Made by a program: the position numbers and the translations under genes. From Ulva prolifera (Eukaryota > Chlorophyta > Ulvophyceae > Ulvales > Ulvaceae): DNA of 64,000 nucleotides. Below, piece after piece: positions 10,801-23,700 of the stretch (position 1 is its first letter; every line of letters begins with the position of its first letter). The DNA lies in assembly GCA_023078555.1 (NCBI GenBank), contig CM041198.1:11599874-11663873 (forward strand), read 5' to 3'. The notes beneath the pieces were generated by a model. It did not search any database, was not told the origin of the DNA, and worked only from the letters and a program-made list of their open reading frames with translations.

Positions 10801-13050
10801 AGTGTTTGTTTTCTCCCATTCACACTTTTGTCATGTATCTGTATGTTGGAGGATGGGTGCCGAGAACCCGGTAGCCGGTAGCGTGCCCCGGCCTACGGTA
10901 CATATGTACACGTATAAATACTATGGCTACATGTACAGCAACTTTCGGCTGCTATGTATCAGCTCTGATCAGGCTTATCAGCTCTAATCAGGCTGACTAA
11001 ACCGGCACGGTCTTGCGTGCCGCATGCACATGTGTGCATGAGTTACAAGGACAAAGGCAGCAAGGCGGGCAGCACCACGAAAGAAGCACAGACGAAGCAA
11101 ACACCCAGCCACCCACACACGCGACACCCACGTGGTACCACGCCCAAAAAACCCACCACCGGCGCAGCAAACGACACAGATCCACAGACCGCCAAGCACA
11201 CACCTACAAACCCATACACGCACGCACAGACCCCACGGCCCACACACAACAACCGCCAACACCACAACGGCCGCCGCCGTACGACAGGGCCACGCCCAAC
11301 ACACTGCTGCCCGAGGCCGCCCATCATGGCCGCCCGATTGCCGGGGGCCGCCCTAGCCCCAAACCCCACCCCCACGCCCCGAGCCACAGCACACCTCGCC
11401 AGCCCGGCACACCGCCACGCAGCCTCGCCGGCCCACGCCGCACCGTACCCAGGACAATGCATCGCCCAAGCCGTCTCCGCAATCCCTGCACATGCCAACG
11501 AAGGCATCCCGCACTCCCATCGGACCCGGCCTAGCTGGAGTCAGAGGCCATCGGTTGGTGGCGTCAATTGCTTAAGCGGACGGGGCTCCCGAGGAGCACC
11601 CCGCCGCTCAGGCCGGATGGCCTGTCAGGCCATGTTTAGTGGTGAGCTTTAGTGATGAGCGGTCACATTGGTCACATTGGCGGTCAACTGGCGGTCAACG
11701 GCGATGTGACCGGTCACAATGCCCGCCGTGTTTAGTGGCGATTAATGTAACAATTGTTAGTTATTTAAATATGAATTGCTCCTTGACTGCAGACACCGCT
11801 TTGAAACACCTTCATAACACTCTTACACTTCATCTTGAATGCCTTCGGTGCTACATGATGTCCTGTGGGGTCTCGCGATGGAGCGGACGATGTGACCTGG
11901 GTCGCGACCGCGAATGTGGCCTGGCCATGCGATCCCGGAATGTGGACCCCCGCCCCCCGGTCACATGCCCGGTCGTTCACATTGACAGGTCACATCACGG
12001 ATCGACAAATCACTCCCGAACAACATCGAACCAAGACAAACGAACAATGCAGCAACACTTAAAATATGTTTCTGAGTAACTTTCATGCCTCGGTCGTGCT
12101 TTTTACGATTTTTTTGTTTGCCGGTCACGCTCCACAAACTAAACACGGCCTGAGCGGCGAGACGTCATGTGTCCATGAGTCTCAAACTTGGGTGCCCGTG
12201 TGGACACTGGCATGTGGACACGGACGTTTCTTCCAGTCTCAGTCCGTCTCGCTCTAGAGGACTGAATATTAGGGGATTCGCGAGCTGGTTCGGTGTTGGT
12301 TGGTGTCGGTTGACTCACGTAGGCGCCTGATCAAGGCCTAAACATGTTATGCCGCTCCGTGATGTTTATGTAATACAGCATCAACCAGTGAACTTTCTAC
12401 CTCAGTACACGGGCGTTGATCTGCATGCATGCCCCTCGGGTTGTGTTTGTTGAGACTCGCTTCGCTCTTTTGCAAGATATACACCTATACTTAAGACTGC
12501 GGCTGTTTCCAATTCACTGATGCATGTGACTGTAGGTATATACATATTATATCTATAGATGAAACACTCTATGTAATATGCCAACCTTCGTCATCTCTAT
12601 CTACGCACACACCAGCTTCCGAGAAGGTGCAGGGATGTTTCCGGATTGGGCACGCTACCCGTACCAGTTCTGGATAACTAAGGCCCGGTGGGCAATTGCC
12701 TCCGGAATAGCGCGGTAATACATCATATGACATATAGATTTTGCAAAATCTTCGTGCTGGAAAGGCGACTTTACGCTAGTGTGCAGCTGCTTCTGCTGGT
12801 GTTCAATTGAGCCCGCGGCCGTTGACTCTTCTGTAGCATGGCTATATATATACTTGTGGCTTCGCGCGCACCTTGGGAGCATCACACCCACAAACTGGCC
12901 TCGTTCAATGCCGTTGCGCATCAGCATGTGGGCGAGCACGTCCACCCTGCCAGCCAGCTCGGCGTAGGTCAAGCTGCCCTCGCCGCAGTGCACCGCAGTG
13001 CTCGAGCCCGCCGTCACCGCGTGGCGCTCGACAGCGTCCACGACGTGCAT
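1801..13050 (-). CDS. NRPS-like enzyme: adenylation (with inserted N-methyltransferase) - carrier - CocE/S15 hydrolase
   Basis: Ten exons join in frame: 13050-12872, 9812-9416, 9186-8770, 8398-8314, 8105-7877, 6961-6772, 6631-6293, 6044-5778, 5507-5013 and 4653-1801. They total 5451 nt, or 1816 residues plus stop. Residues 1-435 hold adenylation motifs A1 (LTYAEL), A2 (KVGAAYVPLDP), A3 (FTSGSTGKPKG), A5 (NCYGPTETT), A7 (YCSGDL) and A8 (GRIDHQIKLRGFRIEAEEV). Residues 500-866 are an N-methyltransferase inserted between A8 and A9, with SAM-binding motif LEMGCGQG and conserved blocks WGAVYDEAY and FPSADYLLEV. A9 (EYMVP, near 973) and A10 (NGKLDR, Lys near 993) follow, then a carrier domain with phosphopantetheine Ser near 1055 (GGHSLL). 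Residues from about 1135 form a CocE/NonD (peptidase S15-like) alpha/beta hydrolase with GLSWSG and GPWSH and a PepX-C-like tail. There is no condensation, reductase or ordinary thioesterase domain. By family rules it should load one amino acid as AMP ester and thioester and N-methylate it; the hydrolase role is inferred. The ATG at 13050 fits the usual adenylation-domain start, but an upstream exon is possible. Confidence 0.9.
6632..6771 (-). other. Putative GC-AG intron 6 of the NRPS-like gene
   Basis: The only donor that keeps frame and conservation is CTACAG|GCACGC, a GC donor, paired with acceptor GTGCAG|GAAGTG. The join gives LLANDLQ-EVQAWGAVYDEAY, the expected entry into the inserted N-methyltransferase. 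GC-AG introns are a known minor class in eukaryotes. The call rests on frame and protein conservation only. Confidence 0.6.
7461..7680 (+). repeat. Dispersed repeat, copy A (in NRPS intron 5)
   Basis: About 220 bp matches, with divergence, 10551-10720 in intron 1 of the same gene. Shared blocks include ttgtgcc(g/a)ttgtcgcatgag, a GTCTCGG-GTGGTG-GTGGACC block and a block beginning gggaatgc and ending in a ccggca-ggctgt stretch. No coding capacity was recognised. It is probably a decayed transposable-element fragment. Confidence 0.6.
10438..10834 (+). repeat. Tail-motif repeats, three direct copies
   Basis: Three related copies at about 10438-10490, 10721-10772 and 10787-10834 share a core of cgga(t/c)gagattctttt followed by a TGTTTGTCTTCT-like stretch and a terminal TGTAA-like end. 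The third copy is the most diverged. A fourth copy lies in inverted orientation near 13105-13185. Confidence 0.55.
10551..10720 (+). repeat. Dispersed repeat, copy B (in NRPS intron 1)
   Basis: This is the diverged second copy of the element at 7461-7680, in the same orientation. It runs straight into a tail motif beginning ttcggacgagattctttt, which has further copies nearby. Confidence 0.6.
11602..12159. mobile_element. MITE-like element with terminal inverted repeats
   Basis: The left arm CGCCGCTCAGGCCG (11602-11615) is the exact reverse complement of the right arm CGGCCTGAGCGGCG (12146-12159). The match resumes as TGTTTAGT (11633-11640) against ACTAAACA (12138-12145), after a 17-nt insertion on the left. 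The interior is full of short GGTCACA/TGTGACC and GGTCAAC motifs in both orientations and has no recognisable coding region. No clear target-site duplication is visible. The element sits inside intron 1 of the NRPS-like gene. Confidence 0.5.
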
Positions 13051-13102
13051 CTCGGGCCTCCGATCCTGTACATGTACATGTGATGCTGCAATCGCGTTAA
13101 TT

Positions 13103-13190
13103 ATTACAAAAGATTAAACGGGAGAAGACAAACACCACAAAAGAATCTCATCCGAAACAACAGCAACACACAGTCACACGACAGTCGCGT
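13103..13190 (-). repeat. Inverted copy of the tail-motif repeat
   Basis: Read on the minus strand, this stretch contains gttgctgttgtttcggatga followed by gattctttt and tgtttgtcttct. It closely matches the plus strand at about 10415-10490. It lies just upstream of the NRPS-like start codon, so copies bracket exon 1. Confidence 0.6.
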
Positions 13191-15004
13191 TAATTAGTTC
13201 CATCGGGCCGCATGCAACTGTACAGATTTTGCGCGGTACTGCAATGAATGCATGTGCTATCGTATCGAACCCTGTCGGCACGCACGCAACACAGACCAGC
13301 GCACCTGTACCACCTGCATGTACATGTGCGGGCAGTATTCGTCGGTTGTTGGTCTACGGAAACCTGTGACATATTTATGAAGTCCTGTTCATGAGGTCAA
13401 GATCATCTGCTTGCGCACATGTTGCATGCGCATGCATGTACACAGCTTCATGATCAATTGTGAACCATTCGCTCGTACATGGCACCTCGGGCGCTCATTC
13501 AAGCTAGATACCACGGCTGCAACATGCAACGCTGCAGCTAGTGTTTCAGTGTGATCATGCAGGTGGCAGGTCAACGCGCGCAGCAACACCTCACTGACAG
13601 GCGGTCACTGACGGCGGTGTGAGCGCGCAAACGGCCACTGGCATTCCGAATTCGGAGTCCTTCCATAACTGTACACGTACAAGGACAGCTGCAGCCTGTA
13701 TCGGCACAATGCACAGCCATCGTTAAGGAGACGCAGTATATAAAACGATTGAACGTACCACTGAAGAAAACAAAGTTTTTGGCGAGCTCTCGCGAGGTCG
13801 TGTCGAGGTCAACGCGGGTGCAGATCCCGACCCGATTCGGCTGAATGTACATGTGCTGTGCTGGACAGAAGGGTATGCTGGTGCATTCATGCGGCAAAGT
13901 AGGCCATAGCCTGTACCAGTGAACGGACAGCGCCGTGCCCACATAGATATATCCTGCTGGTGATCGAGCTAACGCATCGTGGCGATCGACTGCCAGAGCG
14001 AAGTGATGCCCCACGTGCACGCATGCGTGGTGGCTGCGCGGGAATTGTGCTCAGACTCCACTCAGCAGCGGCGCCGCAGGCCGCCATCAGATACGCGCTC
14101 GGCTCACGCGCTCAGGCATGGTACAGCATTTGTGCACAAGTGCAACACAGGCACATGCCAGTGTGACAGAGGAATGAACGGACCAGAGGCAAACACAGTG
14201 CAAAAAAGTATCCATGCTCACAGCCAGCACATCCAGCAGCATCATGATGGCACACGCCCACAGTCCAGCAGGACAGGTACCTACAGCTAGAGACCTACAG
14301 CTATAGCTAAGCCTCGACCCAGGTCGACCCATATGGATCCTGCACAGTTCAAAAGGCCAACGATGCATGGGCAGCATCTCAGCCCAATTGAACATGGGGG
14401 CACCGTGGTTTGCTAACATGATGCCTCTTCTTCAGCTGAATTCTGTTCTGCGGTGCTACCGGCCTCTCCGAGTTGCTCCCTGCAGCTCACGCTTGGGCAC
14501 CGAATAACCACAGTACTGACGTATGCGCATGTGAGGTGCAAGCCTTACAATTGACTTGCGGTACGTCTCACCGCTGCGTGCCAACGCTACATCGCACAAG
14601 ATGCTGCAGGTTTGAAGCTGCAACAGCTATGGCGAGCGGTGCGACATAGTTTCTGCTGCATCGACGTCGTCAGCCAGATGACCACTGCAGAATATGGGAT
14701 GTGATCAAGATGTCTGTCTCCAAGATGCACACTTACTTTGTACTCACGATTGACAGACTTATCATACTTGTTCGAGCTTCAAGCCTGGGTGGAAGACCAC
14801 TTCGGGCAACTTGTGACTGTCTCTAGCCGTGCATAGCTGTAGCTAGATCTGGTGTGTGAGCACGTGGCCGCCGGGTCGCCAACTCCACAGCCAGCTGCCC
14901 CCCACGCAGCCGTAGCAGTACTTGCATGCGAGCTGTGCTACATGTGTACACGTCCACGTGTCCACGTATTGCGATGTCGGGGCCCCCAGTAGTGGGCTAG
15001 CACT

Positions 15005-15212
<208 letters not shown>

Positions 15213-16300
15213 CACGGGAAATACCCCCTGAGCACTAGTATGCTACGGTGAGCGGGGTCCCATGTCTGACCCGCGTTCCGCCTTGCGTGCGCAGGCGATC
15301 CTGAGCGTTCGATTAGACCTATTGTGGTGGAGGATGTGGACGACAAAGTGTAGGAGCCAGAGCTTCGGGTACGGCTGTGTGTCGGAGAAAGCGCACGCTA
15401 CATAGTATTGCTACGAGCAACCACACCGCTCGTGTGTCTCGACTTCGTCCCGGAGCATCGGCCACCGAGCGCCGGCCACGCGCCCTGGATTTGCAATCAT
15501 TGATACAAGGGGGGCCAGAGGGTAATCTCATATGCATGCCACCAATTACATGGGATATGCGGCATATTACCAGTATGTGTGCCACATGGACACCTCACGG
15601 CCCACGTCTTGGGTAGCAACTGGCCAGCAAAGTTGCCAGAATCATTATGCATGCTGTATGATGCCATAGGCGCACCAATGAAGTGACCGGTGACCTCAAA
15701 ATCATGCCCCGCAAGGCAGCAACCTGCAATGTACAAAATAAAGCCTACCGCGGAACCACGGCTCGCATAGCCACAGTTGCGATCGTTTGCAACACGCCAC
15801 CCGGCCAGGAGCCCGCACCCCCACAGCTGCCAGGGCCCGGACAGGAAGCTAGAGGCCTCACAGCTTCCGCAGCCACGCTCACATCCCTGGCCATCCAATC
15901 GAGCACCCGCACGCGCCTCCCCTCAATGCTTCTGGCGCGTGCGCACCAACACGGCAGGGCCACACGGATAGCGTAATGGGCTGCCACCCCACTGCAGGCT
16001 GAAATGCGCAGAGCCAACGGTCGCAGCAGATGCCCCTCTGTCAGACCGGGCCCCCGCACACGTGGCAAACAGATGGAAGGGCCCAGCCCCTTCGCGCATG
16101 ACCACGTGCATCGCACCTCTGGCACGTCTGGCCACAAGCCGAGTGACTTTCGGGCCTGCAGCTGGAGTTCAGGGCAGCTCACATGTGCAGCCCGAAGACG
16201 TTGGCTACAGATGCGGACAACGCTGTGCGAGCGCCATGGTGGCTACAGTTTACTTGATCATGTGGACGGCGCAGATGCAGGTGTCACAAGTCCCCCGACA

Positions 16301-16320
16301 CCCCCCCCCCCCCCCCCCCC
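16301..16320 (+). repeat. Homopolymer C20
   Basis: Twenty consecutive cytosines are preceded by another short C run. The length may be unreliable in sequencing. Confidence 0.95.
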
Positions 16321-17741
16321 GCCAAGACTTACCAGCATACTAACACATGCATCTTCCTCAGCGCGGGCCTCAGCACCGTCAGCATGAAGCAGGAGAGACT
16401 TACGCATTCTAGCTTTGCAGCTTGAACGAGCTACAGATCTTGCCAGGCTGTTGCGCCGGACTGTGTATGTTGTGTCAGTCAGCGACCCTGGCAGGCAGTA
16501 TGAATTGCACATGGTATCGTGGCAAACGAAAATTCCATTGGCATGTGCAGTTGGTCGATCTGGATGCAGAACCAGCCAGGACACAACATTGTGCTAGGTT
16601 GCAATACACCACTACAGTACCATGTCTATGCTTTGGTTACGACCAGGGGGCTGAGTGCTCCATGGCATTGCTTTGCTGCGGTGGAGAAGGCCATCACCTG
16701 CACCTGCCGTAGTTCCTGCCCTGTGTCGTAGCCCCTTGTGCGTACAAGCCTGGCCCTGCTCACCACAGAGTCCTGAGATGTGATGCACAGGAGTGCTGCT
16801 CTGCGCAGGTGCGACTTGATGGGCCTGGTGAAAACTACTCGCAGTGGCCCTCGTGCTCTTGCCCCCATGCCAGAGCAGGGCCTGTGGCTTGCATGCAAGA
16901 CGGAACTTGCTGCTCCGGCCTGCTCTGTCACGGTCCTCATTATGCACTATCTCCCTCTCATACTCGTGTTCCGTTACGCTGGGGAGGGCCTGACGTTTTG
17001 CTGGCCTTTGAGCTGGGTGCCGGGTGTCGAAAGGGGTTACAGTATAAGGTCTACACGCAGCCCGGCAGGTCGACAACTGCAGTGCGCTGAGGCCTACCGG
17101 CCAGCCTATCGCATACAGCACTCGACCTGCATGTCACTGATGGCTCTTCGGAGCCGGCTTGCTCGAGCACGTGAGATCGTTTGTGTTTCAGATGTTGATC
17201 ACCGTGAGCCACTGTGTCAGTGCAACAAGAATCAGAGCATCACTAGATCTGCTTCGAGTCGGACGCAAGCGTTGAAAGATGTGCATAGAATTTCTGTCGC
17301 CCGTGCTCGTCGTGCATATTGTGGCAATCGTGGTGCCATCAATGGAAGCAGGACAAGACTGGTTACGCACCGGGAACACGGCACTGGTCACCACAGCAGA
17401 GGAGAGTTGTCGAAGCATGGCCACGCGCACATCTGCTACTGACAGCATTATCAGAATACGCCTGGGCACTGCATGTCTGTGAGGCTGGCTGCCACGTTTC
17501 CATACCGATAGCCAGGATTAAGTTACGCGATCGTGGCAACGCAGGCTCGGGTGTAAGCCCGAACAAGCTCTGCTTCATATCTGTGAATAGCTGCCTGTTA
17601 TCCTTGAATTCGATTTTCGTGATCGGAGTCCCAGGCTCGCGCCTGTTCGTGTCGGAAGAAAGCAGCATGTCCACACATGAACGTGGACCCCTGGCCAGCC
17701 ATCATCACCGGTGACCGCTAGTTGAGGAAAATCCTTGCACC

Positions 17742-20700
17742 ATGAATACTTTACTTGCGGGGCTCGCGGGCGTGCTGAGTATATTAACGTGCGTAACGAT
17801 CTTGTCTTTGCATGACGCGACATTGTACCAGCTGGTGCTTTGGCCAGCCACCAAGACAGCCGTAAAGCTTGCACACCCTGCCGTGCGAGGAAGCGGCCAC
17901 TCCATCTATGTGTGCACTGCATCACACCGGCTGTTGGGTGTTGACGTGTGCCTGTTGTAGCCAGCAGGGGTGGCCTGGGTGGAGCCGGCAAGCATGCCCT
18001 GCTTTTGACGATGGCTTTGATATGAAAGCACATGCTTCATGATATATGCTGTCCCGCGTGGGTGGTACACTATCTCGCATTTGCCATGACGGGTTTGCGC
18101 ACAATGCAGCGGATGCCGGGCAGGCTCGGACATCAGTGGTCAGGTGGGGGACACCGCACCGGCGCAGCAGCCTGATCCTGAACAATGGCGGACTCACAAT
18201 CATGATCAAGGCCACTGTGCCATGTACGGTATCTGTGGGGACAGGCTAGATGGTGGTGCCTTGAATTGTCCATATAACATTCCAGCACAGAAAGCCGAGC
18301 CGGAGGCAGAACGCATCTTGTCCTCGATATGTCCACAGTTGTGGGCTGAAAGCGGTGTGTGACTTCCAGAGAGTGGGCAAATATACCTTTACAAGGACTC
18401 TGCTGCTCATCTGTCATAAGACGCGCACTACTGAGCATTCCGGCAGTTCTGACAGTTACAGACAGGGTGACACATACTGCATGACTCAGACCACACTGCA
18501 GCTGATGCCGCAGCACTTCGCATCATCAAAGTACAGATATGCAAAGGAACGTCACTACAGGAGCGGTGCATGTAGGCGGCCATGTCTGCTGCAGTGGCAA
18601 GCAGGCAGGTGTCATGCAGCACGAGATGATGAAGGCGGCACCGTTTCTGATCGGGTGTCCGGCGTGCATGAGCAACTTCCGAAACCTCTTCTGCTCCCTG
18701 TTCTGCTCTCCAGACCAGGCCAGTTTCACAAACGTCACCGCTGCTGCCATGGGCAGCCCCAAGAGCAATCGCTCGGAAGAGGTGGTAGTTGTGAAGGAGG
18801 TGGCCTTCTACCTCAGCGAGAGCTTCAAGAACGCCACATACAACAGCTGCAAGGACGTCAGCTTTGGGGCAGCAAACAACAGGGCGATGACCTACATCGG
18901 CAATGGTGCTGAGAATGCACAGGTGAGCTGCTGCCCAGCTGCTATTCGAACTTTGATGTCGCATGTATCTGCCGCTGATGTCTTCAATTCTGCAGGAGTT
19001 TCTGGACTTCATTGGCACTGTCAAGGACAGGACTGCGTATCACATCGGCTCGCCGATCCAGTTGGACTTCATGCCAGGCGATGTGGACGTCCCGGATGCG
19101 ATGACCCCATATGAGCAGGCAGTACCGACGTGCGGGGGCTCACTGTTGCGCTGCTCCTGCGGTGACTGCCCGGATGCTCCGGCATGTGCTCCGTCCGACA
19201 CAGGAGGCGACGCCACGGGTGTGGGCAGATGCACTATCATTCACATCTTCGGCTTCCCTGTATGGTGCACAGATGGCATCATCGCGTGTGCGGGGCTGAT
19301 CGTCCTTGGCATTCTGGCCTGGCTGTCATCTCAAGGGCGGCTTGAACCGAAGACTGGCAGCCAGCCGGTAGGTGTGTGTCAGCATGGAGGCCCTGACCAA
19401 TCTGGTATGTCTGCCGTGCTGCTGCTCGATGCCCCCGCACAAGGGCTGCTCTCCACAAGGGTGTGCTCTTGCAGCGTGGCTGTCGGAGGCATCCTGGCTC
19501 GAAGCAAGGACTCCAGAACGTGAGGTCAGCATGGGCGCCTCCGTGGACGATGAGCGGACTGCAGCAGAGACGCTGCTGCCGCCGTTTGCAATCCCCCCGT
19601 TCCATGCGCATTCGGACGATGTGTGGGTCTCTCTTGGTGGCAGGCCAGTCCCGGTAGTCCAAGCGCAGCTGCAGCGCTTCTTTGCGTTCCTCGGCCGCAG
19701 AGTGTCGGGCTCCCCCGGGTGGACGATCCTGCTCTGCATTGCCTGCGTGGCATTCTGCATGCTGGGGCTCATTGGGATGCATGTCGTGACCGACCCTCTC
19801 CACCTGTGGGTGCCGCGGGCCTCCCGGGCGGCCAAGGACAAAGCCGCCTTTGACTCGGAGTTTGGGCCATTCTACAGGATTGAACAGATCATTCTGAGCA
19901 CCAAGCCCGACGCGGATGGCTTGCGGCCTCCAATTTTATCAGAGGAAGCCATCGAGCTGGTGTGCTTTTGTTTTCACCTCCTGTTCGGGCCCGACTCGAA
20001 CGCCAGTGTGCCAGCGCGCTTGCAGCAGCACTTCGTTCACACAACGCACACGGGCCGAGGCTCACTGCATCGGCTGCCCTCACGTACTCGATCTGGGCCT
20101 GCCTCAATCGTTCATGACGATGGAGAGCATCGGTCACGGGTGCAGTAGAGCTTGCGGGAGATTGCAGGTTTTCAATATTCATGATGTGATCGATGACGTA
20201 AGAGCGGTGTCGTATGATGGCGATGTGGTGTACCTGGAGGATGTCTGCTTCAAACCGTTTGGGGATGCGTGTGCGACACAGAGCATTGCCCAGTACTGGG
20301 CCATGAGCAGGGAGGACTTCCGGTCGTCTGGCTTCGCATCCCTGAAGTATTGCCTGAGTCACTGGTCGACTGCATGCCGGTGCGCTCATGCTGTTGCAGT
20401 CAGCACAACAGCCTCCTTGCACTGCGCCAGCGCCCTGCAATGCTAGAGCTGCACCGATTTAGCTCGTCGTTGTAATGTGGATGTTTCGACTGTGAGTTGT
20501 ATGATTGTCCATGGTATGCACTCCTCTTATCACTGGGAGCGCTTGCCTTCCTCTGATGGAGCCTCAAAGAGAGACCTGATCTTGGGAACCCTCTAGTTCA
20601 TCCACTGCCATGGAAGAGGTGCATTGTGCTTGCCCTGGCGATGTGGTGTGGTGGTGGTAGCACTGTCAACACACCCGCTGAGTGTGCATGACTGTTTCAG

Positions 20701-23700
20701 GAGCGCATTCAAGGCCCCCCTTGATCCCAAGCTGGTGCTGGGAGGTTACCCCGAGAATGCGACGGACCTCATGACCCATGCTACGGCATTGCTGATCACC
20801 CTGCCCGTCAGCAACGGCCACACTACCCTGCACAAGACCGAGAAGTGGGAGCGGCACTTTATTCATGCGGTGCGGCTTGGCCCCCTGTTGCGAAGCTGCA
20901 CTTGCCCGTGCGTCACAGCTCGCCGGTGCCCGCCGGGCTGCCCACACAGCGAAATTCTCTGGCGCCTTCACTGCAGCATGTGCTGGATCTGGCACCTCGA
21001 TGGCTTTTTTCCCGGCTCCATAGCTGAATGTTCCTGCTCACGTGCCTTACCGGTTTCCCCGCAGAGGTATTCAGTAGACTTGGAGGCACGCACGTGGTCT
21101 CCTACCACCCTCCAGGGTGAGAGGCTACAACCTACCCGCACACTGATGGAAGACGTGCAGGTGGAGGCCAAGATTGTGCCCCTGGTGCAGCAGCAGGGCC
21201 TCGATGTCAGCTGGAGCGCCGAGATATCAGTGCAGAGCGAGCTCGCCCGCGAGTCGTTGCTGGACGCCCCCACAGTCGCGCTCTCGTATGTCGCCATGCT
21301 CACCTACATTGCCCTCGCCCTTGGCCGCGGCCCCTGGGACCTGTCAGCCCCCTGGAACAAGCGAGTTGTGGAGTCGCGGGTGATGCTCGGCCTTGCCGGC
21401 GTCGCCGTGGTCGTGTGCTCCGTGCTGGGCGGCATGGGCATCTGCAGCACGTTCGGCGTGTCCGCTAGCCTGATCGTCATGGAGGTGGTGCCCTTCCTCG
21501 CCCTGGCAATCGGTGTCGACAACATGTTTCTGCTGGCCACGGAGGAGTCACTACAGCCGCGCAGCGTGCCGGTGCGGGAGTGTGTCGCGCGTGCGCTCGT
21601 CGCCGTCGGGCCGTCGATTACGCTTTCTACGCTGTGCGAGGTCCTCGCCTTCCTCACCGCCGCGCTGACAAGCGTGCCGGCGGTGCGGAACTTTGCGCTC
21701 GTTGCCGCCGCGGCCATCACGCTCGATTTCTGCCTACAGATCACTGCGTTTGTCGCGATCCTTGTTCTTGACTGTGAGCGCATGCGGGACGGCTACGCGG
21801 ACATGCTGCCCTGCCTGTGCTTGCTGCCGGAGGAAAGCACCACCGTGTCGGAGGCGTTCGAGGTTGAGCAGCTCTCTGAGGGCGAGGAGCCTGAGTCAGA
21901 CATCCTGGCGGGCACGGGATCCGTTGTGGCTGCAGGAGATGCCCCCAGCAGTGACCCGTCAGGTGCACATGCGCTGCTGTCCCATGCCTTGGGGGCTCTG
22001 CATGAGCATGTGCTGAGCACAGCCCGCGGGAAGCTGGTGATTCTGTGTGTTGCGGTCGTAGCCAGCGCCGCCGCAGCTATTTCCATCTCGCACGTGAGCA
22101 TCGGGCTAGATCAGCAAGTGGCGCTACCGCAGGATTCTTACCTGCAGCATTACTTCAGGTTTGCTCTGAGCCCATGTCGGCTGCTGTGCATTGGCAGGTG
22201 GAAGTACTGCGGACAGCCAAGTGAAGCTTGAGGCCTGGTCGTGCTCACAGTCTCTGGTATGCAGTGATGTGCTTCACTTCGCTCGAGTCGGGCCGCCAGT
22301 GTACTTTGTCGTCGAGAACATGAATGTATCAGCGAGCGCTCCAGACATGGCCGCCGTCTGTGGCTCTGCAGGATGCAATGATGACTCGCTAGTCAACGTC
22401 GTGTCGCAGGCCGCAAGGCACCCTGCTGACACGTTCATTGCCACTCCCGCTGCATCCTGGATCGATGACTTTGTCGCATGGGTGCAGCCCGAGCTCCCAA
22501 ACTGCTGCAGGAAACACGATCAAGGTGCAGCATCGTTGCCTTGTGCTGTTGCGCATCAGCCAGGTGGTCTTGTGAGCTCTGGCAAGTGGACTCTCATTGC
22601 TTGCTCAACCAGTGCACGGCTTGCAGGATCGTTTTGCCCAGCCCCCGACATCGAGCCGTGCAAGTCAGACAGCGGTGTCTGCAGCGACTGCCATACATGC
22701 CTACAACCTTCAGACCTGGAGAATGGTAGGCCATCGTTGACAGATGTTCAGCGTTTGCTTCCATGGTTCTTGGAGGCAACGCCCTCGCAGTCGTGTGCAA
22801 AGGGGGGCCGCGGCGTGTACAATGCAGCCTTCAGCATTGACCCAGACTCAGAGCAGCCCGCGGGTCTGGCAGAGGGCTTGGTCACCTCGTCATTCCGTGC
22901 TCTGTCACAGCCACTATCCAAGCAGTCCGACTTCATCGCTGCGTTGACGTCAAGCCGACAGCTGGCTGATCAGGTTCAACAATCTCTCGACAAAGCAGCA
23001 GGTGCGGGCATTTGAAGTGTGCCCGGCGGTTGCCGCTTTCTCTGGCACACAGCTTTGTAAATGCCTTGGGTATTCATGCAGGTCGCAGAGGTGGGGGCCC
23101 CTTTGTCTATGTGTACTCAGTGTTTCACCCATTCTTTGAGCAGTTCTTAACAATAGTGTGGGATTCGGTGACCCTTCTGAGCCTGTCAAGTATCTTAGTC
23201 TTGCTGGTCACGTTGTTGTTCACTGGCTCACTACATCTGTCTGGGATTTTGGCGATAACTATTGGTTCATTGATGCTGGATGTGATGGGAGCGATGCACA
23301 TTTCCGGGATACAACTGAATGCCATCAGCCTGGTCAATATTGCCATGTGTGCTGGTATTGGCTTGGAGTTCCTCAGCCATACTGCACATGCTTTTCTCAC
23401 AGCGACCGGCACCAGGTATGCTGTAACTTCTCCTGCTCATGTTGCAAATTGGTAAAGGGTGTGTGGTCACATTGGATGTCGTGCAGGGAGCAGAGGGTCA
23501 GCATTGCTTTGCGAGGCAAAGGCGCGGCAGTGTGCTCTGGCATCATCCTGACAAAGCTGGTCGGCGTGACCATGCTTGCATTCTCACAGACCAAGATCTT
23601 TGAGATCTACTACTTTCGTATGTACATGGCATTGGTAGTCATTGGCACGTTCCACGGCTTGCTGCTTCTGCCAGTACTTCTTGCTCTGGTGGGCCCAGAG

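Larger units (their letters stand above)
9813..12871 (-). other. Intron 1 of the NRPS-like gene (3.06 kb, repeat-filled)
   Basis: The donor reads AAG|GTGCGC and the acceptor CGCAG|G. Joining the flanking exons restores the adenylation sequence LPRSADLVATLLAIMKVGAA. The intron is far longer than the others in this gene and contains diverged repeats, an AC-rich stretch at about 11040-11300 and a MITE-like element. No separate gene is supported inside it. Confidence 0.8.

Noticed and set aside
11017-11652. 211-codon plus-strand frame rich in Pro, Thr and His
   Set aside because: The composition follows the AC-rich strand bias of an intron; no domain is visible and the frame lies inside NRPS intron 1.
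1801-13050. Bacterial contamination as source of the NRPS-like gene
   Set aside because: Nine introns with consistent phases and splice borders interrupt the frame, and neighbours are eukaryotic genes.
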